Source: Isoetes taiwanensis (taxonomy: Eukaryota; Streptophyta; Lycopodiopsida; Isoetales; Isoetaceae). From it: a stretch of DNA of 64,000 nt. The translations under genes and the position numbers were made by a program. This document shows positions 45,105 through 58,930 of the stretch, piece by piece; position 1 is the stretch's first letter; each line of letters opens with the position of its first letter. Where the stretch lies: positions 1,544,171 to 1,608,170 of the forward strand of contig JAJEKV010000037.1 in assembly GCA_021234155.1 (NCBI GenBank), read 5' to 3'. The notes below the pieces were generated by a model. The model was given only the letters and a program-made list of their open reading frames with translations, did no database searches and had not been told where the DNA came from.

Positions 45105-46771
45105 GTTCTACCTGCTTGCATTTAAGCTAAAGATATTATAGATATCTTCTTTATAATTCGATAGACAATAGGCTATGATTCTTTTTGTAATACATAATGT
45201 CAGGGGATCTGCGCACAATTCTAACTAATACAACTAAGATAATGTAGCATAATGGCTTGCTAGATTAGGCGATTAAAAGTTCGGGGATATAATAAGACAA
45301 AACCACGAGGATATTATGGTCTTAAGCATATAATATGTGCAAGGAATTTGGCCTTTTGCTATTAAATTTGTCGGTTTTGTAAATTTTGTTAGGAATAGGC
45401 TGAGTATTAATACATCTCGGATCATCTGTTAGCATATATAAATGAATAAGATAAGTACCCTTAAAGCTAGCTGCTACCTTATGTAACAATAAGGGCATAA
45501 ATAGAAAAAGATATACCAAAATTTGGATAATATATCTAACTAGGATAGGAAGAATAGGTTTGACATGCGAGATCCATTCTTTGTTTAGCGATAAATGCGA
45601 TTATTACTTATATTGGATTTGTAAAATTCCCTCATAAGAGGGGAGGATGCTCTAGAGGAATTGATTTGACATAGAGTGCGTGGGATTTGGAATTGAGATA
45701 TCCTCTTTCTTTATCATCACGCCTCTATTTCCAATGGATTCTTGGCCTCATAAGTAATTAAAATAAAAGGTGGTGGTACAAACTTTCACCAATTTTTAGG
45801 TGCCCTTTAAATGGAATTGACCGGTGGTGATGATGGGATGCCACATGCGGTACACATGTAATTGTTCTCCCCTGCTTGGTGGTTGCGGACAAGTTTACGG
45901 TGTCATAATATGAAGCCGAACAAGTGGCTAAAGGGAGCAACAATGCCTTTGCCCTAACTTTACAAGTGGGCATGCTTGTTAAGCAGGAGGGCTATGATTT
46001 ATCTCACATTTGAGACCTACACATGGAAGATGGCTTCATCAGTTAGTATTCTTTAAGCTACCCGTCAATACTCTTGACATTATACAAAGTAAGGTAAAGC
46101 TAAAAGAGTAACACATTGAAAGGATTTGAAGCAGCCAAGTGGTTATGCGATCTTGTTTGTCATAGGATAAATTGGAAAAAGCGGATATAATAATGGCGTT
46201 AAAGGTTTGAGCAATTTGGTAGTTATATGGCGTGGATAACATGACATAGAATAGACATTGTATTCAATTTTGAACTAGTCTTGAACATAAGAGATTGGTT
46301 CTCACTTCTTTATTTACATCTATGAATAGGCTGATGCATTAAACTAACTCAATATCCCTTATGCTATTTCTAACACAAGGGGCGAGAAGGCACAATGGAG
46401 TGTCGGATGATGGTGAAAATCCCAAAGTACCTTTTGGCCCTTGCCTGTTCCGTTTTCCGCTAACTGGGTATTGATTGGCTGCCAGTGCGGGATTTTCTTC
46501 CCATTGTTACTTTTTGCTCCGTGTGTTTATTTTGGCTTAAAGGAAGATGGAGGTCTTGAAGATTAACAAAATTGTTTCAATGACATTTAAGAACGGCGAA
46601 AGCAATCACAATGGATTAGAAACTTTGGCGATCCGCAGGATTACTGGTTTTCAATGATTTATTTTTCTTATTTCTATAATGCTTATTATAGATTGCTAGC
46701 ATTTTCCAAATATAGTTGGCGGTCGGCTTTTAGTGCTATAAGATATGACCCATTATCCTTAGCCTTGACAT

Positions 46772-47541
46772 TATCATGTTTACATATTAGCATAGTTGTT
46801 TATGGTGAAGGCGATTAGCGGATAAGTTCTTTGTTTACTGTAGAATACATGACAACCATGTCTAATGCTTGTTTGTGTATTGTTTGGTCGCGGTAGTAGA
46901 GCTTATCCTTCCATATGATCTTTGTGTGATCTTTGTGGTTTACAACATATTAACTTCAGTTTTCTTAAAAGATATTTTGGTGACATCTACAAGCTTTTAT
47001 TACATTTGTAGCTTAACATGAACACATGTTTATGAATGAATACTCTACATATTACTGTTTTGATATTTTGGTAACATCTTCAAGCTTTTATTCATTTGTA
47101 GCTTAACATGAACACATGTTTATGAATGAATATTCTACATATTACGTTTTGATGTCATAATACTATGTTTTTTGGTCCATATATTTCTCTTGTTTTCTTT
47201 ATTTTGATAATATTATGGTTAAGAGAATTATTGTTGTAAATCTTTTTGCTCACGAACTTGTTTTTCATATACATAGTTAAGTTTACATATCTGCACAAGT
47301 TTTTTAATCACCTTTTCGGCCATTACTCCTTCATATGGGTGAACCACAGCCAAATCGGAAACTAGACTCGAGGCGGTTCCAATGAGGTAAAATTAAGCGC
47401 AATCCGACCTCACAGTTGCCGATATGTCAAGCTGAAGTTTGGTTCTATTTATAGATCTCTCTGCGACTTTAGCCTTTTTTTTTTGGCAAAGCGGTTGCCT
47501 TTTTTTTCCCAAAATATCTCCTTGCCTTTAATTAGATTATA
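46772..47541 (+). repeat. Inverted repeat, left arm (block copy 2)
   Basis: Counterpart of 18801-19565, with the 89-bp double repeat at about 46970-47150 and the inverted LTR fragment at about 47308-47541. Confidence 0.8.
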
Positions 47542-47547
47542 GTCCGA

Positions 47548-48595
47548 AATTGAAGGAGCTGGTTTACGATGCTTGGTGAATCTTATTTAGCTCTTGGAGA
47601 TGCTTATAAAGAAAAGTGCCGGCATGTTACGTATATGGCGCCATGTCTCCGATTACAAGGAATATAAGATAGATACATCTGAGAGAGTTGGGAAGCATAA
47701 CAAAGGTAAAATATTGGCAACAATCCGCGGGGAGATGAAGCGAGGATGATAAACACAACGGTTTATGTGACCCTAGCTTGAAGAATAATGTGTTGTTTGC
47801 AAATTGGTCAAAGTTGCATCTAAGACAAGAATGTCAAGATACTCCACGATAATCATGCAGGATGTGAAGATTTGAAGATACCACGGGGAGATAGTCAAAG
47901 AGGTAAAAGCGTTTGAAAAAAAATGGCACATAAACTCTCATGTAACTTATAAACGAGAAGTGATTGTAGGCTACTTGGCCCAGCCGAGGAGCAAGTAGTG
48001 GGCATAAGCATAAGTAAATAGCAACAACATGTATTATGTACAGAAGGCCAAAAGCATAACATAAGTATAACAAAGAAATTGGCGGTAGAAATAGTGAAGT
48101 TGCACGAGGTTCATGTGGTGAGGAATCAACAATTTACCGACTAGCGGGGCAAATTATACATTCATCCTTCCGATGCACACTTTTACCCCAAAAGTCATGG
48201 GGCTTCAAAGAGAAAGGCTGCCAAAAGATCCATTTGACAATACATATGACCAGCGATTTCTCTTCATATTTAACCAAGGCAACAAATGCGGACTTTGACA
48301 CTAGTTTGTCATGTGCGATGGAATTGCTATGGTAATTTCATTCTTTGCATTGGGTTGTGAAAATGGGGTTCGGGGATATTCAATCGCTATTAGAAAGAAG
48401 TGATGGGCTTGTAATGAGTTAGAAGCGGGGAGACATCTTGCTATGGGAGACATAAAACTTGCAGAAGCAACCTTCAAAATAGCAATTAGGTTTTTCAGGA
48501 AAGTTCAAGATCACACAAATATTGTACTTGTTAATTGCAATTTGGGCCATGGATATAGAGGGCGATTCTTGAGAAAGCAATTATTTGTAAAGTAA
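47548..48595 (+). pseudogene. EDRF1-like fragment (block copy 2)
   Basis: Counterpart of 19571-20596. The TGA before WACNELG is retained (GAAGTGATGGGCTTG near 48398). 48430-48550 is base-identical to copy 1, while flanking parts carry CHG-type changes. Confidence 0.5.
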
Positions 48596-50419
48596 CTTTT
48601 CAAAGTCGGGTTTGGCACCAAGGTCTTGCGACTTCTGATTTTGAATTATCTCTCTTTATCTCAGACATGGATATGATGGTAGTTTGGCCCAGAAACAACA
48701 ATTTGCTTATGTATACCAATGCAAGAACAACTTTTAAACCTGAAGATCATACACTTCAAACCACACAAAGGGAACATTGCTCCGCTCCCAGTCCCAAATT
48801 GACCGAGCCCAGTTTAGGATGAAGTTCTATTGTGTAGATATCATTGTGGCCATTCCTAGTTTTTTCTTTGGTGCAATTTAGATGAACATATTGGAGGGAT
48901 AGGGGGTATGGTATAGCATAGCAAATAGAATGATGTTTAAACATCATCTGTTTGAGCCTTTCTTGCCATTTGCAATATCATTAAGCAAAAGCGCCGTTCA
49001 ATGCAAGATCAAAATGTATTATTTAATTTGTGTGATATAGTTTTTGTTGGGCGTGAGCAGCTAAAAAGCGAAACAATATAAATGTGCATAATATAGAATT
49101 ACATTTATTAACCGGAGATTAGATACATGGCAAGGGCTGATAGATCTCTATTCGAGTCGATAAATGTCTTTGGCGACTCACCACTATCGATGAGAATAAT
49201 GGATCATCATATGTACATTATGGCCATCACCGGTTGGTTTGTTTGATGCTTTCGGATGTCGAATTCCGGATATTGGCAATTGATTATATGCGAAATTACT
49301 ATCCCCAACGATCGGTCATTTTACAACAAATCCATATCAAAGTTTACCTTTTGAAAAGATGTTTCAACAATGGAAATGCTTCAAGCTTAGAGCTCAACCT
49401 ACACGGGGGAGATTGAACAATGTTTTAGCAAAGGTATTTACAAGCTAGTTTTTTATCCCTTTTTGCGGAATCTCAATGGATCAAAAAGTACTTAGGGTTA
49501 AAAAATATATAAGCCTTAAGGTAATATTCCATGCAAATTACGCTTACTTCCGTTTCATTTAATCGAGAAACATCCAGTTTTCTATGCCAAATGCCAATCC
49601 TAAACATATAGTTATATTTGGTAAAATCCATCTATTTTGCTAAATATGGAGTCTTACGCATTATTAGTTTCGAGAATTTTCAAAATGTTCTAAGCGTTAT
49701 TTGGAAGCGCATGTCTTCATGCGGTTCAAAGGGTGCTATGTTTTGGGTCTTGCTTAGAGCTACTATTTCCAATCTGATTTGAATTGTCCAAATCTGTAGA
49801 AGCATGATAGGAGAGGAAAGTGCGGCATGTGTAACAAAGAGGCGAAGTGAAAACAAATTTATAATTTGTCTCATTAATTTTATTCGAATGAACTTAAACT
49901 TAGGCGATCGTGCATCCATTAAGGTGAAAGATAGGCGGGATGCTTTTAGGCTCCAAATGCTTCGACCCGGTCATACTAATTTTCAGGGATGTGTGAAGCG
50001 AGGTATTAGGAATGCTTAAATGGTTAAAGTAAATTTGGTGGGCACGCAATATGTTCAATCAACGCATCAAGGAGACCGCGTAACATCTGAAATGATGGTC
50101 AAATGTTAAATATCATAAAGATACCACCATACGAATCGTTATCGGTATTGACTCTGCAACCCGAGTTCTGTTTTTAGAAGATGCGTTCCTCTGCAACCCA
50201 CGGTGGGTTTTAGAAGCCCTCAAAGCAACCACAAGCATGATATTGATTACAACGATTTTAACCAAGTAAAGATCATTCAAGAAACATGGATGCACATGCA
50301 TGAACTTCAATTAAAAAAGGGAAGCTAAAGTATCAATTACGCTAAGAGCATGCATGACAAGCAGAGTTAATCCGAGCCAAGTTTTACGTGCTATGGGTTA
50401 TGACTAGCCTAATGCAAGC

Positions 50420-51765
50420 TCTCGGTATGACCTTAACTATATAATAGCTATCTTTGGATGTTATCGGCGTTCATTTTGAACACAAGTCAAAGCATGATTC
50501 TTGTTCACATGCAATGTAGCCATGATTTCTTGTTCACATGCAGCGTAGCCATGTCTAGGAATGCTCATTTTCATGTTTTCATTTTCATGCTCATTTTAAA
50601 ATGACCACTCTTTGCGATATCACGGAAGTCACAATTCCATGAATTTACGCCATGTCTTTGGTAGTAGCTATTGAATGCATAAAAGCATGTGCATGAAGTG
50701 TATTGGGGTTATAACGGATGCCATTTGGTTGAATGGTGAACAATCTCACTGTTTCACCACATGCAAAATCTAAAGCTACTTTCAATGCCTTCTTTGCACT
50801 TGGCTTTTCAACACATCACAAAGGTGGTCTGTCTTTAACACCACTCCATAATCTATTCCTCCTCTTGTTCTTGAAATATTTGTTCCACATATAATGATAT
50901 CATTGCAGTCCATGTTACCACATCTTTTTGATGCATTCTATGAAACACAATGTAACATCTTCTAAAGCCCCGCACTTACCATACATGTTAATCAAAGCCG
51001 TTCTAACAATAGTACCTAGTTCAAAGTCAAATTTTACAATGGAAGCATGCACCATTTTTCCATTGGCAAGCAAGCGGTTACATGCTCTCAGTATGACCTT
51101 AACTATATAATAGCTATCTTTGGATGTTATCAGCGTTCATTTTGAGACACAAGTCAAAGCATGATTCTTGTTCACATGCAATGTAGCCATGATTCTTGTT
51201 CACATGCAAGCGTAGCCATGTCTAGGAATGCTCATTTTTCATGTTTTCATTTTCATGCTCATTTTACGAAATGACCACTACTGCTGATTATCACGGAAGT
51301 CACAATTCCATGAATTTACGCCATGTCTTTGGTAGTAGCTATTGAATGCATAAGAAGCATGTGCATGAAGTGTATTGGGGTTGTAACGCAGATGCCATTT
51401 GGTTGAATGGCCATTTGAACAAATCTCACTGTTTCACCACATGCAAAATCAAAGCTACTTTCAATGCCTTCTTGCACTTGGCTTTTCAACACATCACAAA
51501 GGTGGTCACATCTTTAACACCACTCCATAATCTATTCCTCCTCTTGTTCTTGAAATATTTGTTCCACATATAATGATATCATTGCAGTCCATGTTACCAC
51601 ATCTTTTTTGATGCATTCTATGAAACACAATGTAACATCTTCTAAAGCCCGCACTTACCATACATGTTAATCAAAGCCGTTCTAACAATAGTACCTAGTT
51701 CAAAGTCAAATTTTACAATGGAAGCATGCACCATTTTTCCATTGGCAAAAGGCGGTACCTTACCA
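50420..51765. repeat. 680-bp tandem duplication (block copy 2)
   Basis: GCTCTCGGTATGACC near 50418 and GCTCTCAGTATGACC near 51083, mirroring 22421 and 23101 in copy 1. The junction again cuts a PPR unit (CAAGCGGTTACAT|GCTCTC). Confidence 0.8.
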
Positions 51766-52090
51766 TACATGTTAATCAAAGCCGTTCTAACAATAGTACC
51801 TAGTTCAAAGTCAAATTTTACAATGGAAGCATGCACCATGTTTCCATTGGCAAAACGGCCTTACTTACCATACATGTTAATCAAAGCCGTTCTAACAATA
51901 GTACCTAGTTCAAAGTCAAATTTTACAATGGAAGCATGCACCATTTTTCCATTGGCAAAAAGCGACTAAACTAATGCATGCATCTAACATACATAAAGAA
52001 GCGTGATATGATTTGGTTTCACATCTTTGCAAAAAGCATTTCATGGATATACAAAGAGAGCTAAATATAAAATGCAATAGTCATACATTT
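50900..52090 (-). pseudogene. PPR gene fragment (block copy 2)
   Basis: Counterpart of 22916-24116, with the same three 105-bp units between about 51650 and 51963 and one partial unit near 50972-51071. Spacers between units differ at the GCAAGAGCAGCGCAC segment (CAG-containing), which breaks the long frame that copy 1 keeps. Confidence 0.7.
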
Positions 52091-52181
52091 GTGAAATCGT
52101 GGGTGCAAAATTAGTTAACAAAAAGCTTGCTTGGTTCAAATACCCGATCATAATCCGTGACTAAGAACGAGAAAATTGTCA

Positions 52182-52345
52182 TTAGCAAAGAAAAAGGAGA
52201 TAAAAAAGAAGGATAAGCGTGACAACCGAATACCTTGCAAATTGACCAAGAATGGCGAGGAGGCCGAACCTCGGTACAAACCTCTTATTCAATACTTGGT
52301 AGATTTGATATGAGCCCAAACAACGGATTGGGCAGGGGGATAACT
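52182..52345 (-). pseudogene. Carrier exon fragment (block copy 2)
   Basis: Counterpart of 24170-24345. The minus strand still reads GLLAILGQFAR-like and the donor GTATTC is retained. Confidence 0.4.
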
Positions 52346-52502
52346 TCCCCACTTTGCTATCCACTCTGGAATTTTCATGAATTTTTCATGCCATAGATCA
52401 AATCAACAGCGGAAACATCATCCACACACAAAAATCCACACAGCGACAGCGTGGACACTCACGAAATTGCTTCAAAGTGTCCACTTGCGTTTATGATAAT
52501 AC

Positions 52503-52935
52503 GAAAAAAAAAAAAAAGAGCTCATATTGAATCTAAAGTGACAAATCTAAGTTCTCAATTCTAAAATTTAAAGTCTACTCAAATCATTCTAAACTAAATT
52601 CTAAATGCTTCTTTATTCTGGCACAAGCTTCGGGGTAGCTCGGAGGGGATTTCTTGAGATGAACCTTCTGAGAGGCAAAGGTGTTAGTCATATAATCTAA
52701 TTAAAGGCAAGGAGATATTTTGGGAAAAAAGGCAAGCGCTTGCTAAAAAAAAAGGCTAAAGTCATGAGAGAGATCTATAAATAGAACCGAAACTTGAGTT
52801 GGACATATCTCAGCAACCAGAGGTTGGATTGCGGCGACCTTTACCTCGTTGGAACCGGCTCGGAGTCTAGTTTCCGAATTGGGGTGGCACATTCTGTGGT
52901 TCACCCATATGAAGGAGTAATGGCCGAAAAGGTGA
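52503..52935 (+). mobile_element. Poly-A, repeat R and truncated LTR (block copy 2)
   Basis: Counterpart of 24515-24952. The A-tract is shorter (about 13). TGTTACGGCAC is altered to TTATTCTGGCAC near 52613. Confidence 0.75.
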
Positions 52936-53474
52936 CGAAAAAAACTTGTGCAGGACATGTAAACTTAACTATGTATATGAAAAAACAAGTTCGGGAGCAA
53001 AAGACTTACAACAATAATTACGCTAACCATAATATTATCAAATAAAAAAACAGAGAGAAATATATGGACCAAAACATAGTATTATGACATCAAAAGCGAG
53101 AATATGTAGAATATTCATTCATAAACATGTGTTCATGTTAAGCTACTGTGGAATAAAACTTGAAGATGTTGCAAAATATCAAAGCAGAATATGTAGAGTA
53201 TTCATTCATAAACATGTGTTCATGTTAAGCTACAACAGAATAAAAGCTTGTAGATGTCACCAAAATATCTTTTAAAGAAAAGCTGAGTTAATATGTTGTA
53301 AACCACAACATCACCGCGACATCATATGGAAGGATAAGCTGGGTTACACTGCACCAAACAATACACAAACAAGCATTAGATATGGTTGTCATGTATTGGT
53401 AGCAAGTAAACAAAGAACTTATCAGGCTAATCATATTCACCATAAACAACTATGCTAATATGTAAAACATGATA
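52691..53474 (-). repeat. Inverted repeat, right arm (block copy 2)
   Basis: Counterpart of 24707-25485. 52800-52990 is almost identical to copy 1. Confidence 0.8.
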
Positions 53475-53479
53475 AGCAT

Positions 53480-55480
53480 TAAAAAGATATTCTGAGGGGC
53501 ATAAAGTTAGAATTAGAAGGTGAGCCTAAATTAGAGCGGTTTGGATTACATCAGCGGGTTATAATAGACAATAGATTCAATCACGGGGACTAAGTTAAAA
53601 GGAGGAAAATCCTTTAACTTAGAATAAAAACAGGAAGAGTAAAAGCACATTAATATTATGATCTCGGAGAGGATCAACAAAGCATGAATAAAATCGAGGA
53701 AATAACTTGAAAGCAAATTATCCTAGTTTAAATTACAAAAGGCCCGAAATGTATAAAACATCTGCGGGGAGAAAAGGGTTAAAGTTTAAAAGGAAACAAA
53801 TGGAGAACAATGAAAAATAGAGGAATGAATTTAAGAGAAAAAATTCAAGCTATCATATAAAGATAATGTATAATGTAAAATTAGGAATGGCTAAAATTAG
53901 GAAATTAGGAATGAAAAGGTTGGAAAATGGATCAGGGAGAGTTTGGAATAGATGGAGAAAGTAAATTGTTGAAAATGGATTATATGAGCAAATTCTGAGG
54001 ATACAATTAGACATTATATTATGGAAAGAAACGAGGATTGATATAAGCAATAATGGACAAATAGTAAGAAGAAGATATGAGCAACAAAGATAACTAAATC
54101 CAGACGAATAGAATAGAATAGAATAGAATAGTTTTTTATAGTCCCTTTGAGACCAATGCGGCCTATGGGACCCGAAGGGGCCTTGACAAACTTATTCTTG
54201 TCGGGTTAAAACCCCCGCCGAAGGGTTTTAGAGGAAAAAACCGTGGCGATAATAAGAATCTTTGTCAAAAGCTGTACAAGTATACATCATCATGAAATAA
54301 ATGTGTATGTACATGTCAAGTCGTGCAGGGGACATAGCTGATCTCGCATGTCCATGACCTCCACGAAGGTATGATCCTAGCATCCCGATGCGGATCAGGT
54401 GCTCAATGTCACATGTAGCGGTGGCGGGCGGACGACCAACTTCGGCATAAGCGGCGTCCGGTTGATCATATCTTTGGGCAACTTTGAAGAGTATGAGATT
54501 CATCCTCAATGACTCCCATTTGGCGGCATTGACAGCACGTCTGCGGCGTGGCTCACCAATCCATCTGCTGTCTCAATTCGAAGATGATGTGCCCACAATG
54601 CGAATGGAGCAATGAGTGCGTCTTTTCATGGGCAAGTGGAGTGCGGGGTAGCATTGTGGGCCTCGTTCAATGTGGGATTTATGTGGCTGGTAGTGTCTTT
54701 GTCTTGACACATGTTCAAGGCGGCATCCCAAAGCTTCTTGATGAAGCAAAAGCGTCAAGATATTACCTCAAGCTATGGCGATCTGCCTCTGTTTGCACAT
54801 GTATGCACACATTGCTCACGCACATTCCATCTAGCCATCCATTGAGCTCTCTTTTCCCTCAGTAGGCCTTGTGGCCCCATTGCCATGATATAAGCTAGTT
54901 TTGGAAGGCGAGCATAGATCCATGTTGACCACCTTACGAAAATAGACATGGATATTAATGGTGTAAAAGCGGGGAATAAGGCGAGGTATGGATAAGAGAT
55001 CTAAATAAAGATCATGGAGCGGATCATCTTGAAAAAATAAAAATTATGAGGTATGTTAACGAATATAATCTAAAAAAGGAAATCATAAAGGTTCTTGAAA
55101 GAAGGCGAGAATACAACAATATGAGCAAAAGGGCAAAAGAGGACATGAGCGGTGACACAAGATGCTAGTGACCCTAAAAACACAAACAAAAGAATTTGAA
55201 GGGAAGAGGCAAAGCATATCATGAAATAGGGAAGAGCTAAGAGAACCCATGGTTAAAACCTTTATAAATGAAAGCACAAAACCAACATAAATCTAAACCT
55301 TATTTGAAGAGATGTCATGGAGAGCATCGAGGCGGGAGCAGGCGGGGACTACTTGAGAAAGAGATCAATAGCGGGAACACCACCAATTGGAACAATAGGA
55401 GAGGCTGGAGCAATGGGATCAAGCTGGAATCAAAACTTGGAGAGTCAGAGGCCACAGACAAGGGAAATTCTTTGCAATTT
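53480..55480. other. Block copy 2 counterpart of 25.49-27.45 kb
   Basis: A-rich intergenic DNA, the GAATA microsatellite (about 54107-54131) and the GC-richer unrecognised segment (about 54170-54860). No new gene is seen. Confidence 0.4.
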
Positions 55481-57668
55481 GGTGAGCTAGCAACTCCTTC
55501 AAGAATGATGGGGTTCTTTGCAGAACCATGAATCTTTGCAGGTCTATGGTACTCAAAGATTTTCTTTCTTTTATCACCTTTCAACTTCTCCTGCTCCATC
55601 TTGATCAAAGTTGCTTTATTGAGACCACCTTTCCGTCTCCCCATACACTCTTCAAAGCATAGCCCGACATGCAAACAAGCGGTCGAAGCAGCGGCCGAAA
55701 CCACAAAGGAAAATCTTGAAATGACTTTAAAAAGAGAACTTGACACTTTCTCGATTTGGAAATTCGAGGAAATAAAAGGGCTACTTGCATCCGAAAATGG
55801 GCCATGCGGTGATGAAACGTTAGAAAGACATCGTCATACATAAGCTATCATTTGTAGAGGCGTGAGAGAAAAAAGAAAATCTAGCCCTAAAGAAGTTTAT
55901 TTACAAGAAGGAAAATAGATAATAGAAGAACACGAAAAAAAGGAGTTATAAATGATAAAAAAACAGAAGGGGATCCACGAAAATAGACCATTAGAGTTTA
56001 GAAAAAAAATGTTAGAATAACCCTTATAGAAAAAACAACAGTGGTCATATTAACAAAAACATTGGTCATATTAGAGGGTTACATCATACTAGGAAAAAAG
56101 TTAAGAACAAGAAATAATAGATAGACCATAATAGACAGAAGGGACGAAAGAATGGGCACTAATTGAAAGGAGCAACACGCTATTTCAATATATAAAAAAA
56201 AAAAACTAGTAAAAAGCACACCAGAAGGCTTTGGCAAAGTTTTTTTGTTTTAGAAAATGGCTAGGCATTTATCTAATCAAGATTGAATAAGAGAAAGTGG
56301 ATCTTATTATGATCCAATAGTTCTTTGTTTTATTTGGCATTGTGTAGTTTGATCTTTCTTGATATTGTTATGATTTGCTTTAATTTTGATTGTTGTCACT
56401 TGAAGTTCAAATTCAAAGTTGTTTTCAAGAAAAAGAAAGTTGCTTTTTAAATGAAGCGATGAAGCTATGCAAAACTTATGTTTGTCACAATGTATATATA
56501 AATAAAGGAAAGAAGTCATTATCAATATCCAATAATATGGTAAAGAAAAAGCTATATAGGGTATAAGGGGAATGCAATATTAAAGATCTTCGACAATATA
56601 AAAAGAATAGTGGTTTCCACATTAAAATTGAGAGCCTCTATGAAAGTTGGTCCTCTAGGCTTGTACGATAGTCGCATTCTCCTTCTTTGTTCATCTAACT
56701 ACTCAATTCTTGATAGTATACAAGTTCTTGCTCATTGGGCATAACGTAAATTGCACTGCTGCATTATAGCTTTAAAAGGAAAGATGCTCACAAAATACAC
56801 ACTTTAGGCAAAAAAGCAATTTACGATTTTATGAGTAAGAATAAGAAAAGCAGGGACATTGATGACGACCATGTGGATGGTTGATATTAAGAGTATACTA
56901 GGTGGTGTAGGTTCTGAAATAAGCATAAAGGAAGACACTAAAAACAATAAAATCATACAAGATGGAGTTGGATCTCCAAGATTGTTCAGTTTTAAGAAGA
57001 AAGTAACTTCAATATATTGCTTCAGCAAAAGTCATCTCCAAAAGAGGTCCAAGATTATGTCTTTCTTCTTGGTGCTAGGAATCAACCATTAAAAAATGAC
57101 CACTTGAAAATGCTAAGGAAACTTTTGGTGTATATGAAAACATATGGAATGACCAATCTTACTCTTTGGTTTATGTGCATATGACCAATCTGTTCATTGC
57201 GATATAAGAGTATACATGATATTTTCTGGTTTAGTGTGCATCAAAATCTATGAACAATTAAGAAGTGAGAAAATGTACAAATTTGAAAATGCTCACCTTC
57301 TGGTCCAAAGTTAAATTTATCTTCATAAAGACGCCGCATACAGAACCAAGCTACCTGTGCAGTTTGAAGCTCACAAGAAGAAGGGAATTAATTTGAGGTA
57401 TTCAAAGCTTCAACCAATCATGTCCCGATATGGAACCATATCTCAAAACTATGTCGTTACATCTAATGATCTTTCTTATACTCCAAATTTTGTCATTGCT
57501 CGCTTGAATTAGTTGGGCTCAGGGTAATTCCTTTGGCCTCCAATTGTTGGTCTTCTTCCAATTGTTGTTCATCTGCAATTTCCAGTTCAAAAAAATGTGC
57601 CAAAGCTGCAGATTATTTAAATCCATTCAAAGCATGAGCTCTGTTAAAGCAACTGAGAAGATACAACA

Positions 57669-58930
57669 ATGTCAGCTGAACTAGGCATCCTGATTTCACT
57701 TGAGCAAATGCACTTGCCCCATAACATATTAGGTCACATTCCAGACATCTTGTCTGACATGACAAAGCTGATACATATAGATGTCTCATACAACAATTTA
57801 TCAGGAGATGTTCCCCAGTCATGGAAAAGGTTCCTGATTTCCTATCCTCTGTCATTTGCAGGCAACCAGAAGTTGTGCACTTCAAATACATTCGGCACTT
57901 GCGAATATGCCAGAAATTTCATCAAGCAAAAAGGACTAAAAAGGGGCATTCTTGCTGGGATAATTCTTGGAGTTGTCTTTTAGTTGTTTGTGTAATCACT
58001 ATCTGGTGTCAGAAGGGCAAATCAAGAATCTTCTTTATCAATGGTTCCAAGAAACTGTCTGCAGCAGAAGTATTGCATGCCACAGAGAAGTTAACTAACG
58101 ATAATATTGTAGGAAAAGGTGCACATGGAATAGTATATGAAGTCATTTGTAGATCTGGACAAGAACTTGCACTAAAGAAACTGGAGGTATTTAGAAAGGC
58201 AGCAGGAGCAACATTTGTAAGGAAGTTAGAAATTGTAGGCAAGTTACAACATAGAAATCTAATAAACATCATTGGATACTCAGCCCAAAATGGAATTGGT
58301 TACATCATATATGAGTACAAGTAACTAGAATGCTCTGCATGGGACACCTGCTCTTGATTGGAAAAAAAGATACAACATTGTATTAGGCACTGCACATGGA
58401 TTCTGCAGCATGATGCTCATCCTCATTCATCATGACATCAAATCCAGCCATATTCTGTTACACTCTAACATGGAGCCTTGCATCACAAACTCCGGAATAG
58501 CAGAATTGATTGACAAAGATGGGCTATCTGTAAACTGCTATAGTTGGGACATATGGATACATGGCACCAGGTAAATCCAAAGATCTCAAAATATTTCTGC
58601 AATTTAATTTTTTATCTAACATGCATAATTTTCCGGATAGAGTATTGTTACACTATGAAAGTGGATGCAAGGTTGATGTTTATGCCTTCGCAAGGTTGAT
58701 CCCAATTTTTCATAAAATGTGGATTTCAGAAAGTGGGCAACACTTGATATCCAGCAAACAGAGTCTCTGTTGACAAGGTTTTTGATTCCAGGATAAGGCA
58801 ATATAAAGGAAAGGAAGATGAGGAGATACTTACTGTTCTGAGGCTGACGTTGCTGTACACAAATGAGATCCGCGTGCCAAACCAACTATGCAAGAAATTG
58901 CCAACTTTTTCTGTAAGCAATCCTGAGTAA
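57669..58930 (+). pseudogene. LRR receptor-like kinase pseudogene (block copy 2)
   Basis: Nearly base-identical to 29623-30884, with the same TTTT frameshift before the membrane-span end, the same deletion after IIYEY (about 58321), and the same HHD and DSG motifs. The few differences (for example Met to Ser at residue 2, Tyr to His in EQMHLP) are ordinary substitutions, unlike the CHG-type noise of the flanks. Confidence 0.75.

Noticed and set aside
37758-55870. Repeat-induced C-to-T mutation as the cause of copy divergence
   Set aside because: The changes are CAG to CGG/CGA, CTG to ACG/CTTTG and indels, not the C:G to T:A transitions such a process gives.
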